Shown: positions 16,597-26,250, numbered from the stretch's first letter. The stretch is DNA of 64,000 nt from Paenibacillus wynnii (GCF_030812855.1 NZ_JAUSTK010000001.1:124001-188000); one strand, 5' to 3'. Notes: generated from the letters alone by a model not told the origin. Numbers and translations are program-made.

Positions 16597-16675
16597 GAAT
16601 GCGGGTTAAAAACGTTCCGTTTGAGCGGTAAGCCCAGCCACTCTGCTAAGCTCAAGCTCCGTAGGCGACTTCTAT

Positions 16676-16704
16676 ATAATATAAAAAATCAGTGTCTGTG
16701 TCAA
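16676..16704 (-). promoter_or_regulatory. SigA promoter of the tRNA-Ala/tRNA-Lys unit
   Basis: On the minus strand TTGACA (16704-16699), a 17-bp spacer and TATTAT (16681-16676) give a near-consensus housekeeping promoter. The left copy of the tRNA pair has no such sequence upstream. Confidence 0.85.
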
Positions 16705-16736
16705 CACTTTTTTTATATATTAGAAATCGCCGCATT

Positions 16737-17213
16737 TTATAACCCGCCCATTTCGGATGTACTCTTAGATAGCAATCCCTTCAATTCCTTCATAAACATG
16801 TTGATGTCTTTGAACTGACGGTATACGGATGCGAAGCGTACGTAAGCAACTTCATCAACCGGGTAGAGTTGTTCCATCACTAATTCACCAATCTGTTGGC
16901 TGTCCACTTCGGCTACAGCGATGCCGCGCAGAGACTTCTCAACCTCAGATACGATCATTTCCAGCTGTTCTACCGATACAGGACGCTTCTCACAAGCACG
17001 AATCAGACCTCGCAGTATTTTATCGCGGCTGAATTCCTCACGGCTTCCATCCTTCTTAATGACGATCAGCGGGGTCTCTTCAATCATCTCGAACGTTGTA
17101 AAACGCTTGCTGCACCCTTCACATTCACGCCTGCGGCGGATGGACTTATTCTCGTTAGCTGGTCGAGAGTCCAATACTTTTGTATTTGTATGATCACAGT
17201 ATGGGCATTTCAT
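16737..17213 (-). CDS. nrdR: Transcriptional repressor NrdR
   Basis: 158 residues, the usual NrdR length. Zinc ribbon C3/C6 and C31/C34 ([20 protein letters not shown]) is followed by an ATP-cone domain at about 49-139 (RKIL-type region [20 protein letters not shown]). NrdR senses ATP/dATP and represses ribonucleotide reductase genes. AAGGAAGTG precedes the ATG. In Bacillus it is followed by dnaB-dnaI; here the next leftward genes are the tRNAs, so the backbone is broken at the island. Confidence 0.97.
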   Translation of the reverse strand: MKCPYCDHTNTKVLDSRPANENKSIRRRRECEGCSKRFTTFEMIEETPLIVIKKDGSREEFSRDKILRGLIRACEKRPVSVEQLEMIVSEVEKSLRGIAVAEVDSQQIGELVMEQLYPVDEVAYVRFASVYRQFKDINMFMKELKGLLSKSTSEMGGL

Positions 17214-17379
17214 AAGTTAACTCACTTCCTTTTTGCAAAATGATTCGCTGTCCGTTCCACGGATATCCGGCTTTTAGACATGTACATTCTTTTTTCCATA
17301 AATCACCGTTTCATTATAGTTATGAATATAACAAGTCCAGCACATAATACAGTTACCAACCGATAGGAGGTGAACAGCA

Positions 17380-17598
17380 ATGAGCCAAAACAGAAGCTCC
17401 AACAACCTGGTAGCGCCAAGATCAAGCGCAGCTTTGGAACAACTTAAATTTGAAGTTGCCCAAGAACTAGGTATCACACTTTCCCCTGATGGTTACCAAG
17501 GCAATAAAACATCTTATGAAAACGGTTCGATCGGTGGTTACATCACTAAACGTCTTGTAACCCTGGCTGAACAACAACTGGCAGGTCAATTCCAATAA
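17380..17598 (+). CDS. Alpha/beta-type small acid-soluble spore protein
   Basis: 72 residues. [10 protein letters not shown] is the Gpr protease cleavage region and the C-terminal part ([15 protein letters not shown]) is the second conserved DNA-binding segment of alpha/beta SASPs, which coat spore DNA and protect it. ATAGGAGGTGAACAGCA precedes the ATG. SASP genes are normally read by SigG in the forespore; a CATAATA element lies at 17343, but the upstream GAATA is too close for a clear SigG promoter. A terminator follows. Confidence 0.95.
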   Translation: MSQNRSSNNLVAPRSSAALEQLKFEVAQELGITLSPDGYQGNKTSYENGSIGGYITKRLVTLAEQQLAGQFQ

Positions 17599-17619
17599 AC
17601 CTGTCTCCATAGCTTGCCT

Positions 17620-17663
17620 AAAGAAGTATTGAACAGCTTCCGGGCTGTTTAATGCTTCTTTTT
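17620..17663 (+). terminator. Terminator after SASP gene
   Basis: AAAGAAGTATT and GAACAGC pair with GCTGTTT and AATGCTTCTT, followed by TTTTT. It also separates the SASP gene from the convergent transglycosylase gene. Confidence 0.8.
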
Positions 17664-17677
17664 ACTAAAGCTTAAGC

Positions 17678-18241
17678 TTAGAAATAGCTGTAAATTTCCG
17701 TGTACTGCTCATAATAATAGATAACCCGCTGTACATAATGACGCGTCTCGCCGATTGGTATGCTCTTAACTGCTTCCTCAGTTCCGTCCCAGGCTCCCTG
17801 CTGCAACCAACGCTGCACATTGCCAGGGCCGGCATTATAGGCGGCTATCACAGCTATACGGTTACCCTCAAACTGTCGGGAAAGAGATCGTAGATACCAA
17901 GTCCCAAGCTCAATATTCGCAGAAGGCTCCTGCTTCAAGCGCTCTAGTGAGACATCAGGAAGCTTGGCCTTTTCAATTGCCCAATTGGCGGTATCCGGCA
18001 TAAGCTGCATTAGACCCAAGGCTCCTTTTTTGGATTCCCGTCCGGTCTTATAATTAGTCTCTACACGAATAATGGCAGCAACAAGAAAGGGATCTATGTT
18101 ATAAGTTTGGCTGTGTTTACGAATTTCATCCTTATAATGAATCGGATAAAACCAGGACATCCAGTTCGTACTTAGGAATAGAATTGCCGTGAATCCAATG
18201 AACAAGAGCAGCAATACTCTTTTTTTACGCAGATACTTCAT
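17678..18241 (-). CDS. Lytic transglycosylase, SLT domain
   Basis: 187 residues from ATG 18241: an N-terminal membrane anchor (about residues 9-26) and an SLT domain with catalytic Glu at about 61 (IIRVETNY), GALGLMQLMP at about 73-82 and AAYNAGPGNVQRW near 140. Such enzymes cut peptidoglycan between MurNAc and GlcNAc, forming an anhydro product, outside the membrane. ATG 18241 overlaps the coaE stop (ATGA); an in-frame codon at 18262 lies inside coaE and is less likely. Confidence 0.93.
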   Translation of the reverse strand: MKYLRKKRVLLLLFIGFTAILFLSTNWMSWFYPIHYKDEIRKHSQTYNIDPFLVAAIIRVETNYKTGRESKKGALGLMQLMPDTANWAIEKAKLPDVSLERLKQEPSANIELGTWYLRSLSRQFEGNRIAVIAAYNAGPGNVQRWLQQGAWDGTEEAVKSIPIGETRHYVQRVIYYYEQYTEIYSYF

Positions 18242-18834
18242 AATAAACCCAGCCTGTCCCAAAGTTTTTCAACCTGCATTTCAGTATGGGCCAGATTCCC
18301 GCTGTTGTCGATGACATAACTAGCTTTACTACGTTTTAATTCAATGTCCATTTGGGCATTCAACCGATCCTCTGCCTGCTCTCTTGACCAATTGTTACGC
18401 TCCATTAAACGGGCTAACTGTACCTCACGCGGTACGTACACAACCACGATCTCCTCAAACATCCCCTGTAGATTTGACTCAAACAGCAAAGGAATATCTA
18501 CAATAATTAATCGTTCCGGCTCCAGTGTATCCATTTCCTGCATACGACTGCGGATCTCCTGCCGAATAGCCGGGTGCGTCAGATCGTTAAGAGTTTGTAT
18601 AGCCTCCGGGTCTCGAAAGACTATTTCACCCAGCTTCGCTCGATTCAACGTTCCATCCGGAAAAAGGATGTCTTGTCCAAAATGACGAACAGTGGCCGCC
18701 AGCACTTGATGTCCGGGGAGCATAACCTCTCTGGCAATGACATCTGCGTCAACCAGCTTTGCTCCCTTGTTCACAAATAGCGCGGATACTGTGCTTTTTC
18801 CGGAGGCGATGCCTCCAGTTAAGCCCATAATCAT
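18238..18834 (-). CDS. coaE: Dephospho-CoA kinase
   Basis: 198 residues from ATG 18834. P-loop GGIASGKST at about residues 7-15, then a DADVIAREV motif and a LLFESNL region, as in CoaE, which phosphorylates dephospho-CoA in the last step of coenzyme A synthesis. GAGGTG lies 6 bases before this ATG; the longer frame would use GTG at 18843 with a poor ribosome site. Coupled to the downstream transglycosylase by a 4-bp overlap, in the conserved order mutM-ytaF-coaE. Confidence 0.96.
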   Translation of the reverse strand: MIMGLTGGIASGKSTVSALFVNKGAKLVDADVIAREVMLPGHQVLAATVRHFGQDILFPDGTLNRAKLGEIVFRDPEAIQTLNDLTHPAIRQEIRSRMQEMDTLEPERLIIVDIPLLFESNLQGMFEEIVVVYVPREVQLARLMERNNWSREQAEDRLNAQMDIELKRSKASYVIDNSGNLAHTEMQVEKLWDRLGLL

Positions 18835-18844
18835 GTTTTTCACC

Positions 18845-19519
18845 TCATAACAGCTTCATTATTCCCATTAAAATTAACATTAAAGCAGGTAATACCGCCG
18901 CACGTTTCATCCAATAGCTTCCTGAGAATCGAAACCCCGTTTTCATTCCCATGACCAGAAAGATTCCGCTGAACATGGCTATGACGAGTGATGTCCATAC
19001 CGGCTGAAAACCGAGCAGAGCTGCCCCAAGACCCGCACCAAAGGCATCCAGAGAAAGAGCAATACCGAGTATCATCGCTTCGACGGATGAAATACTGCCG
19101 GAATCGTCCATATCCGCTGAGGACGGGGTACGTAAGATTTGGATTACGATCCCCAAATGGCGCAGCTCGAGTGAAAAAACTTCCGGCTTATCTATCTTCA
19201 CTATAAGATCCAGAGGCTTAGCGTTGACAACTCCACGATCATCGTCCTTCTGCATCAGCATTTGCACCAGCGACCAACAGCCCATGAGGACAAGAATAAC
19301 AGCTCCGACCACCGAAGCTGCATTTGCAGAGACTACACGAGCCAAGAGGACGCCCACCTGCATTGAGACACAAATAACCACGCCCGAACAGAGCGAAATG
19401 ATGAGAATCGATAGCAGCGGGATTTTCATTTTGCGCAAACCATATGTAATCCCGACACCAAAACCATCTAAACTCAAAGCAAAAGCCAGCAACAGTAGTG
19501 AAAAAAGTGGGCTGAGCAC
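18845..19519 (-). CDS. ytaF: Sporulation membrane protein YtaF
   Basis: About 224 residues with six membrane segments in two similar halves, each opening with a motif like ALSLDGFGVGI / ALSLDAFGAGL, as in the MntP/YtaF family. YtaF has a sporulation role in Bacillus. Start set at GTG 19519, preceded 8 bases upstream by GGGAGG; the longest frame begins with TTG at 19570 and lacks a ribosome site. Sits between mutM and coaE as in Bacillus. Confidence 0.88.
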   Translation of the reverse strand: MLSPLFSLLLLAFALSLDGFGVGITYGLRKMKIPLLSILIISLCSGVVICVSMQVGVLLARVVSANAASVVGAVILVLMGCWSLVQMLMQKDDDRGVVNAKPLDLIVKIDKPEVFSLELRHLGIVIQILRTPSSADMDDSGSISSVEAMILGIALSLDAFGAGLGAALLGFQPVWTSLVIAMFSGIFLVMGMKTGFRFSGSYWMKRAAVLPALMLILMGIMKLL

Positions 19520-19679
19520 CCGCAATCCCTCCCGTGAAGAACCGGAGACTGGCGGAAGATCCGACAGCAACCGTTCGCTTATTCAGCATTCTTCACCCAG
19601 TATATGGGCGGTACAGGCAGAGGGTGCCAACCTTTTGCAGCTGCATGGACACTTGTAAGGAACTTGTAAGGAAATAAAT

Positions 19680-20516
19680 CTAAGTTTCACTAGGACGCTG
19701 ACAGTTTGGACAATAATGCGTACCGCGCCCTCCCACTACTGTTTTCTCGATCATGGTGCCGCAAGAGGAACAGGGCTCGTTCTTGCGCCCATAGATTATC
19801 AGCTGCTGCTGATACGTTCCGCTCTCCCCTTGACCGTTCACGTACGACTTGATGGAGGAACCTCCGGCATTAACAGCTTCTGTTAAAGTAGCAACAATCG
19901 CTTGATACAGCTTATCCAATTGCTCGTCGCTTAAAGATTTGGCACTATCCTCCGGATGAATACCTGCCCGGTGGAGCGACTCATCTACATAGATATTACC
20001 AATGCCAACCACATATTCCTGATTGAGTAGCAGAGATTTTATTTTTGTACTTTTACCCGCTACAATCCCCTTGAATCTTTCCAATGTAAAAGAGGGATCC
20101 AGCGGCTCTTGACCAAGCTTGTTCAGTGGTGGAAGCGATAGATCTTCATCCTGCTGGAACAAGTGCATCGTACCAAACTGGCGCACATCATTGTAACGGA
20201 GTTCGCTACCGTCCGTAAAATGAAAGATCACATGCGTATGCTTATCCAAAGGATCATTACTGCTATATAAGCCGTAGCGCCCCTCCATCCGTAGATGGGA
20301 TACAAGCACCAGCCCGTCCAACACAATGCGTAAGAACTTACCTCTCCGCTGTACATCTATAATGCTATGACCTGCCAACAGGTGGGCAAAGGCCTGAATA
20401 TCATCCGGTCGCTGAATAATCCGAGCCAACCGGACGGTTACATGTTCGATCTGCTTGCCTTTAATGAGAGCATTTAAGGTTCTTCTTACGGTCTCTACTT
20501 CCGGCAATTCCGGCAT
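19680..20516 (-). CDS. mutM: Formamidopyrimidine-DNA glycosylase
   Basis: 278 residues. MPELPEVETVRR supplies the catalytic Pro2 and Glu3; the helix-two-turn-helix region and a C-terminal zinc finger (CSSCG and CPNCQ) bind DNA. It removes 8-oxoguanine and other oxidised purines and nicks the abasic site. AGAGGTGAAGACATC precedes the ATG. Directly downstream of polA, forming a repair pair as in other Bacilli. Confidence 0.97.
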   Translation of the reverse strand: MPELPEVETVRRTLNALIKGKQIEHVTVRLARIIQRPDDIQAFAHLLAGHSIIDVQRRGKFLRIVLDGLVLVSHLRMEGRYGLYSSNDPLDKHTHVIFHFTDGSELRYNDVRQFGTMHLFQQDEDLSLPPLNKLGQEPLDPSFTLERFKGIVAGKSTKIKSLLLNQEYVVGIGNIYVDESLHRAGIHPEDSAKSLSDEQLDKLYQAIVATLTEAVNAGGSSIKSYVNGQGESGTYQQQLIIYGRKNEPCSSCGTMIEKTVVGGRGTHYCPNCQRPSET

Positions 20517-20567
20517 GATGTCTTCACCTCTACTCCATTATAACGGATATGGATAATACGCGGGAGT

Positions 20568-23234
20568 CTATTTCGCTTCATACCAGTTGCTGCCATAACT
20601 TACCTCTGCCTTGAGTGGAACGGAAAGCTTCAGTGCTCCCTCCATGACTTCCGGCAAAAGAGTCTTCATAAGTTCCAGCTCATCGGCCGGGACTTCGAAG
20701 ACCAATTCATCGTGAACCTGCAGCAGCATCCGCGACTTAAGCTGTCGTTCGAAAAGTGCCTTATCCATATGCACCATCGCCAGTTTGATAATATCCGCGG
20801 CCGTCCCTTGGATCGGCGTGTTCATCGCTGTGCGTTCAGCAAATGAGCGCACATTAAAGTTGCTGGCGTTAATATCAGGGAGATAACGGCGGCGTTCCAG
20901 CAATGTAGTTACATAACCCTTCTTCTTCGCCTCCACCACAATATCATCCATGTACCGACGTACACCTTGGAACACTTCAAAGTATTGCTCTATAAAATGA
21001 GACGCTTCCTTACGTGTAATATTCAAATTCTGCGATAATCCATAATCACTGATTCCATAGACAATTCCGAAGTTAACCGCCTTGGCAGAACGGCGCATAT
21101 TACTGTCTACTTGCTCTGCTGTCACACCAAAAACATCCATAGCTGTCTTAGTGTGAATATCCATATCCTGCAGGAAGGCTTCCTTCAGACGTTCATCATC
21201 CGAAATATGGGCCAGCACACGCAGCTCGATTTGTGAATAATCGGCGGCCAGAATCGACCAACCAGGTTCGGAAGGGACAAATACCTTGCGGATTTTGCGG
21301 CCTTCCTCCAGCCGAATCGGAATATTCTGCAGGTTGGGGAATTGGCTGCTCAGCCGTCCTGTAGCTGCAATAGTCTGCCGATAAAAAGTATGCACTTTTC
21401 CGGTAACCGGAGAAATTTCTTTAAGCAATCCTTCCACATACGTAGATTGAAGCTTGGCAATTGTACGGTACTGCAATATCAGGCGTACCACATCATGATA
21501 AGGGGCTAGCTTCTCAAGGACCTCAGCATCTGTGGAATAACCTGTTTTTGTCTTCTTGACGACAGGCAAGCCCAACTTCACAAACAAAATTTCTCCAAGC
21601 TGCTTCGGTGAGTTCAAATTAAACTCCGTTCCACAGATCTCATAAATTTCAGTGACCAGCTTTGAAATTTGCCATTCGAACTCTTTGCCTAGCTCCATCA
21701 AGTCTTCTTTATTGGCAGCGATACCTTGCTTTTCCATATCTGCAAGTATACGCGATAACGGCATTTCTAAATCCTCGAACAGACCTTTCATTGCGGTATC
21801 TATCAGTTCCTGCTGCTGTTTTTGAACAATTCCGAGTACGGTCGCGCTCTTGCGGGCTACGTGAGTCCCAAGAACTTCTAATTCGGGGATCTTGTACTTG
21901 GCACCCTTTCCAAAGACATCCTCATCAGCCGACAGATGGGGTAATCCGTATTTTGCCGTAAGGTCGTTCAGATTTTGATTAGCCTCTGTAGGATCCAGCA
22001 GATAGGCGGCCAGCTGAACATCATGGGCTGCTCCGGCAAAAGGAATTCCCTGCCAATGAAGAGCCAGATCAGCACGGTGCAGATCATAACCGCTCTTCGG
22101 TGTAGCCTCGTTACTTAGCCAAGCCCGCAGTTGATCTGCAGCCGGACTTTTCAGCAATGAAATCGGTACAAAGTAATGCCGGTCCTCAGAAGACAGCGCC
22201 AGTCCAATGACTTCAGACCGATGCGGATTTTCCCCGTTAGTCTCTACATGAAGTGCAGAGATTCCCGGCAGCTTCGTTAGGAGCTCGTCCAGGTTTCCTT
22301 CATCTATTATAGTAATGTCCAGTTCCGCTTCTGGTGTGGAGTCGCCATCTGCACCTGTCCCAGCAGGCCCATTAGCACTTAAGGAAAGACGTTCCAACAG
22401 GGATTTGAATTCAAGCTTTGCCAGCGCAGGGCCGGCTGTATCCTTATTCAATCCTGTAAAGACCATATCCTCCCACGTGTGCTCCAGCGGAACTTCACGG
22501 TGAATCGTTGCCAGCTTCTTACTCATTACGGCGTCTTCCGCATGGGCTTCCAGCTTCTCTTTCATCTTACCCTTAAGTTCTCCGGTTCCGGCAAGAACAC
22601 CCTCAACAGATCCGAATTGGTGAAGCAGCTTCAACGCCGTCTTCTCACCCACACCGGGCACTCCGGGAATATTATCACTTGCATCTCCCATAAGGCCCTT
22701 GAGGTCAATAATTTGTTCAGGTGTCAGGTTATACTTCTCGCGAATTTGCTCAGGACCATAGAGTTCTACTTCAGTTACACCTTTGCGGATTAAAGCAATG
22801 GTTGTATGCTCTGAAGCCAGCTGCAGCATGTCCTTGTCCCCTGACACAATCATGACTTGGCGGCCTTGCTCATCCGCTTCACGAGAAATGGTACCGATTA
22901 TATCGTCTGCCTCGTAGCTGCCGATCTCAAACTGAGGCACACCCAGATCGCGCAGCAGCTCCTTAAGCATCGGGAATTGCTCCGACAGCTCCGGCGGAGT
23001 TTTTTCCCTGCCCCCTTTATAATCCTGATAGCCTTCATGACGGAAAGTCACCTTGCCCGCGTCAAAAGCAACGATCATATGCGTTGGCTTCTGCTCCTCA
23101 ATCAAACGCAGCAGCATCGTTGTAAATCCATATACCGCATTAGTCGGCTTCCCTGCTGTATTCGTTAACGGCGGCATCGCGAAGAAAGCCCTGTAAATAA
23201 TATTATTGCCATCTATGAGTATCAACTTGTCCAT
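20568..23234 (-). CDS. polA: DNA polymerase I
   Basis: 888 residues. The N-terminal 5'-3' nuclease (about 1-290) has GDKDMLQLAS and GLMGDASDNIPGVPGVGEKT. The middle 3'-5' exonuclease-like domain lacks the acidic proofreading residues, as usual for Firmicutes. The polymerase domain (about 480-888) has motif A DYSQIELRVLAHIS, motif B RRSAKAVNFGIVYG and motif C VHDELVFE (about 841). Works in Okazaki fragment processing and repair. GAGGTGCTAAC precedes the ATG. Confidence 0.98.
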   Translation of the reverse strand: MDKLILIDGNNIIYRAFFAMPPLTNTAGKPTNAVYGFTTMLLRLIEEQKPTHMIVAFDAGKVTFRHEGYQDYKGGREKTPPELSEQFPMLKELLRDLGVPQFEIGSYEADDIIGTISREADEQGRQVMIVSGDKDMLQLASEHTTIALIRKGVTEVELYGPEQIREKYNLTPEQIIDLKGLMGDASDNIPGVPGVGEKTALKLLHQFGSVEGVLAGTGELKGKMKEKLEAHAEDAVMSKKLATIHREVPLEHTWEDMVFTGLNKDTAGPALAKLEFKSLLERLSLSANGPAGTGADGDSTPEAELDITIIDEGNLDELLTKLPGISALHVETNGENPHRSEVIGLALSSEDRHYFVPISLLKSPAADQLRAWLSNEATPKSGYDLHRADLALHWQGIPFAGAAHDVQLAAYLLDPTEANQNLNDLTAKYGLPHLSADEDVFGKGAKYKIPELEVLGTHVARKSATVLGIVQKQQQELIDTAMKGLFEDLEMPLSRILADMEKQGIAANKEDLMELGKEFEWQISKLVTEIYEICGTEFNLNSPKQLGEILFVKLGLPVVKKTKTGYSTDAEVLEKLAPYHDVVRLILQYRTIAKLQSTYVEGLLKEISPVTGKVHTFYRQTIAATGRLSSQFPNLQNIPIRLEEGRKIRKVFVPSEPGWSILAADYSQIELRVLAHISDDERLKEAFLQDMDIHTKTAMDVFGVTAEQVDSNMRRSAKAVNFGIVYGISDYGLSQNLNITRKEASHFIEQYFEVFQGVRRYMDDIVVEAKKKGYVTTLLERRRYLPDINASNFNVRSFAERTAMNTPIQGTAADIIKLAMVHMDKALFERQLKSRMLLQVHDELVFEVPADELELMKTLLPEVMEGALKLSVPLKAEVSYGSNWYEAK

Positions 23235-23346
23235 GTTAGCACCTCGCCTTTATCCTGCTTACTCCTTACATCTTAACATATGCTCCCGTTAAAATAGAAC
23301 CTGACGGTTTAAGACTTCCCTCTATCAGGTGTATGCTGCCCAGTAC

Positions 23347-23378
23347 ACGAAAAAAACGCCGGCATCGTGTCGGCGTTT
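23347..23378 (-). terminator. Terminator after phoU
   Basis: On the minus strand AAACGCCGACACGATGCCGG and GCGTTT form an 8-bp stem, AAACGCCG/CGGCGTTT, followed by a run of T. It ends the pstB-phoU unit and separates it from polA. Confidence 0.82.
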
Positions 23379-23403
23379 GGTATCTTTCTTCTATTATACC
23401 TTC

Positions 23404-24063
23404 TTACTGATTCAAATCCGGTCGTTTCCCAGTTACGAGGTAAACTACACTCTCACCAATATTGGTCGCATGATCAGCAATACGCTCAATATACCGACCA
23501 ACGAGTGTAAGCAGCATCGCCTGAGATACCGATTCCGGCTTCGCCACCATGTAAGTATACAGTTCATTGATCATCGCACTGTACAAATGGTCGACCTGAT
23601 CATCATCCTGCGCCATTTTGTAAGCCAGATCAGTATTCTCATCTAAATAGGATTGAATAGCTTCTGTAGTCATCCCTTTAACGATTTCAGCCATACGCGG
23701 AATATCAACAAGCGGTTTAATCAATTCCTGACCTTGGATGCGCAACGTTACTTTTGCTACATCAAGTGCCAGATCCCCCATACGTTCCAGATCGCTCGAT
23801 ATTTTGAAAGCTACTAGAATCCGGCGTAAATCCTTCGCAACTGGTTGTTGAGTTACGATTAATCGTGAGCCAATTTCCATGATTCTCTCTTCCATCGCAT
23901 TTAGACGAATGTCTGCTTTTACAATTTCCTGTGCACGTGTAGTATCAAGACTTTGAAGGGACAGCACAGCGCCTTCCAAGGCGTCTGTCACATGTTCACC
24001 CATCTGCTGCAAAAGAGAGCGCAGCTCTTCGAGATCTTTATCGAATTCTTTTCTGCGAATCAT
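23404..24063 (-). CDS. phoU: Phosphate signalling complex protein PhoU
   Basis: 219 residues from ATG 24063 (MIRRKEFDKDLEELRSLL). Two similar three-helix repeats carry the PhoU metal-binding type motifs (DLERMGDLALDVA and ERIADHATNIGES, the E/DxxxD pattern). PhoU links the Pst transporter to PhoR and limits phosphate uptake. The longer frame begins at a TTG within the AGGAGG region, so ATG 24063 is preferred despite 12 bases of spacing. Follows pstB by 42 bp. Confidence 0.95.
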   Translation of the reverse strand: MIRRKEFDKDLEELRSLLQQMGEHVTDALEGAVLSLQSLDTTRAQEIVKADIRLNAMEERIMEIGSRLIVTQQPVAKDLRRILVAFKISSDLERMGDLALDVAKVTLRIQGQELIKPLVDIPRMAEIVKGMTTEAIQSYLDENTDLAYKMAQDDDQVDHLYSAMINELYTYMVAKPESVSQAMLLTLVGRYIERIADHATNIGESVVYLVTGKRPDLNQ

Positions 24064-24105
24064 AAATAGAGCGATCCTCCTCAAATCATTTGGTTAATTC
24101 TCACT

Positions 24106-24861
24106 TTACCCGAAACGTCCTGAAATATAATCTTCGGTACGTGAATCCTTGGGGTTGGAGAACAACACTTCTGTATCTGCCGCTTCCACAATTACACCAT
24201 TCAGGAAAAATACCGTGCGGCCCGATACTCGTGCAGCCTGGTGCATGTTATGGGTAACCATAACAATAGTATATTTGCTTTTCAATTCCTGAACCAATTC
24301 TTCGATTTTAAGTGTGGATACCGGGTCGAGCGCAGAGGTAGCCTCATCCATAAGCAAAATGTCAGGCTGAACAGCGAGTGCTCTGGCAATACAAAGACGC
24401 TGTTGCTGTCCACCGGATAAGCTAAGTGCAGACTTTTTCAAGAAGTCCTTTACTTCCTCCCATAGCGCGGACTGCCGTAAACTTTGCTCAACCAGCTCGT
24501 CAAGTTCACTCTTCGAACGAACCCCGTGCAGGCGTGGGCCATAGGCTACATTGTCATAGATGGATTTTGGAAAAGGATTGGGTTGTTGAAACACCATGCC
24601 TACTTGCTTACGCAGGCTTTCTACCTCGACCTCATCCCCGTAAATATTTTTACCGCTAATGTTGACTGTTCCTTCGATACGTGTTCCCGGAATCATATCA
24701 TTCATCCGATTTAGTGTGCGCAACAAGGTGGATTTCCCACATCCGGAAGGCCCGATAAAAGCGGTAACCTCTTTCTCCGGAATTTGCAAATCAACGCTCT
24801 TCAATGCGTGGAACGACTCATAGTAGAGATCAAGTTTCTCTATGTCAATGATGGATTTCAT
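24106..24861 (-). CDS. pstB: Phosphate ABC transporter ATP-binding protein PstB
   Basis: 251 residues. Walker [11 protein letters not shown]-loop [17 protein letters not shown], signature [15 protein letters not shown], Walker [14 protein letters not shown] and switch VTHNMHQA. The QQPNPFP sequence is characteristic of PstB. It energises high-affinity phosphate uptake with PstS, PstC and PstA, none of which is encoded in this cluster; they must lie elsewhere. A PHO-box-like array is 53 bp upstream. Confidence 0.97.
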   Translation of the reverse strand: MKSIIDIEKLDLYYESFHALKSVDLQIPEKEVTAFIGPSGCGKSTLLRTLNRMNDMIPGTRIEGTVNISGKNIYGDEVEVESLRKQVGMVFQQPNPFPKSIYDNVAYGPRLHGVRSKSELDELVEQSLRQSALWEEVKDFLKKSALSLSGGQQQRLCIARALAVQPDILLMDEATSALDPVSTLKIEELVQELKSKYTIVMVTHNMHQAARVSGRTVFFLNGVIVEAADTEVLFSNPKDSRTEDYISGRFG

Positions 24862-24913
24862 TTGTGGTTGTGTCTCCTTCTCATCATCTTCGTTCCCAAT
24901 GATAAGCTTTTAG

Positions 24914-24952
24914 TGTAAATACAGTTGGCGAGAAATGTAAACGCATTGTAAA
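24914..24952 (-). promoter_or_regulatory. PHO box upstream of pstB
   Basis: On the minus strand TTTACA occurs at 24952-24947, 24941-24936 and 24919-24914, with a degenerate CGCCAA at the fourth place (24930-24925). All are in an 11-bp register (6-bp site plus 5-bp gap). Four TT(A/C/T)ACA hexamers at this spacing is the PhoP-binding pattern of Bacillus. Supports phosphate-starvation induction of pstB-phoU. Confidence 0.7.
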
Positions 24953-24980
24953 ATTCATGCAGGCAACTTATAGGTAGACG

Positions 24981-26111
24981 TCATTGAAATTCGGTCCCGC
25001 CGCTCATAGTATGCAGTTTACTCTTAATGCCAGAGGCCTGATTGGCACTCTGACTGGTCAGATGATAAGCCATTTTACCGGCTTTCTCGACGTTAATTAC
25101 TGCGGCCTGCAGGCTACCGAACAATGTTCCTGCCTCCTCTACATCAGCGGAGCTGCCATAAATCTCATGCACACCGGCTGAAGTGAGATCTGCCGTCTTT
25201 CCCGCAAGGCTACCAATGTGACCTAGCAAAGCCGTAATATCAGCGGATAATTGCCGCGTCTGCAGAGCAAGTAAACGCACCTCACCCGCTACCACCTGAA
25301 ACCCCCGCCCATGCTCTCCGGCATGTGCAGCTTCGATGGAGGCATTCATAGCCAGCAATCCGCTTTTCTCTGCAATCCCACTAATCTCACGAGTTAATGA
25401 AGAAATATGCGCTACATCCTCCAGCAATTGTGTAACCTGTAATTGTTGCTCACGCATACGCTCATCAACCCGAATATATGACTCCTTCACATTCCCTAAC
25501 TTATCTGAACCTATACCGATCCACTGGTCCATCCGCCGGCATTCAGCCTGCGACATCTCTACTGCAGTCGCCGCTTCCTGCAGAGCTGCTTCTATATCAA
25601 ACACGTGGCCGTAGCTCTCCGACACCGCCTGTCGCCGCTCTGCCTCTGCACGCTCCTGCAGAAGTCCTGACATAATCATCAGATCCTTGACTGTGAGTAC
25701 CCCAGTCAGCTTACCGTTATCGATAACAATAACACAATCATAAAATTTGTCCTCTTCACGCTGCAGTGCACTGCGAATCAAATCCTCTGGTTTATCAGAG
25801 CCTTCCACAGTAAGCGTGTCTCGATTGGCAAAAATATCTGCCGGACGGAGGTAGAATAGATCCGCCGCATATCGACCAGCCATAGCTTGGTAAAACACAT
25901 CTCTCATCAGCAGTCCAGTTGGTTTTTGTTCTTCATCACAAAGGACAATGCAAGGGATTCCTTCGTTAGCCCCAAAAATGGATAACACTTCGCTGCATTC
26001 AATATTTCCAGTGACCGAAGGCACTTGTATACAATAATCCACAATAGAAATGTGACTCTTACCTTCGGCTAACAGTATCTCTGTTTCCTTAACAAGCTCC
26101 AGTACTGACAC
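24981..26111 (-). CDS. Soluble CBS-domain / methyl-accepting chemotaxis-like protein
   Basis: 376 residues from GTG 26111 (GGGGGGG lies 7 bases before it; a longer TTG frame begins at 26144). The N-terminal about 150 residues form a CBS pair (PTGLLMRDVFYQAM and KLTGVLTVKDLMIMSG). After a coiled linker comes a chemoreceptor signalling hairpin with tip EKSGLLAMNASIEAAHAGE and GRGFQVVAGEVRLLA. No membrane segment is seen, so it is cytoplasmic. CBS pairs often bind adenine nucleotides. It lies between phoP and pstB, suggesting but not proving a link to phosphate or energy signalling. Confidence 0.85.
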   Translation of the reverse strand: MSVLELVKETEILLAEGKSHISIVDYCIQVPSVTGNIECSEVLSIFGANEGIPCIVLCDEEQKPTGLLMRDVFYQAMAGRYAADLFYLRPADIFANRDTLTVEGSDKPEDLIRSALQREEDKFYDCVIVIDNGKLTGVLTVKDLMIMSGLLQERAEAERRQAVSESYGHVFDIEAALQEAATAVEMSQAECRRMDQWIGIGSDKLGNVKESYIRVDERMREQQLQVTQLLEDVAHISSLTREISGIAEKSGLLAMNASIEAAHAGEHGRGFQVVAGEVRLLALQTRQLSADITALLGHIGSLAGKTADLTSAGVHEIYGSSADVEEAGTLFGSLQAAVINVEKAGKMAYHLTSQSANQASGIKSKLHTMSGGTEFQ

Positions 26112-26250
26112 CAAAGAACCCCCCCAAGTATGTATAGTACTCAATACCTATAAGCATACCAACACTTTGTAAATGGAGTGTTTTCTTAAGTTTAACGGAA
26201 CGTAAGAAAGTGATATTTCGGAAAATGTACATGAAGAGAAATTCGTCATT

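Noticed and set aside
17323-17349. SigG promoter for the SASP gene (TGAATA and CATAATA)
   Set aside because: The gap between the two elements is about 14 bp, shorter than SigG promoters allow, so it was not annotated as a promoter.
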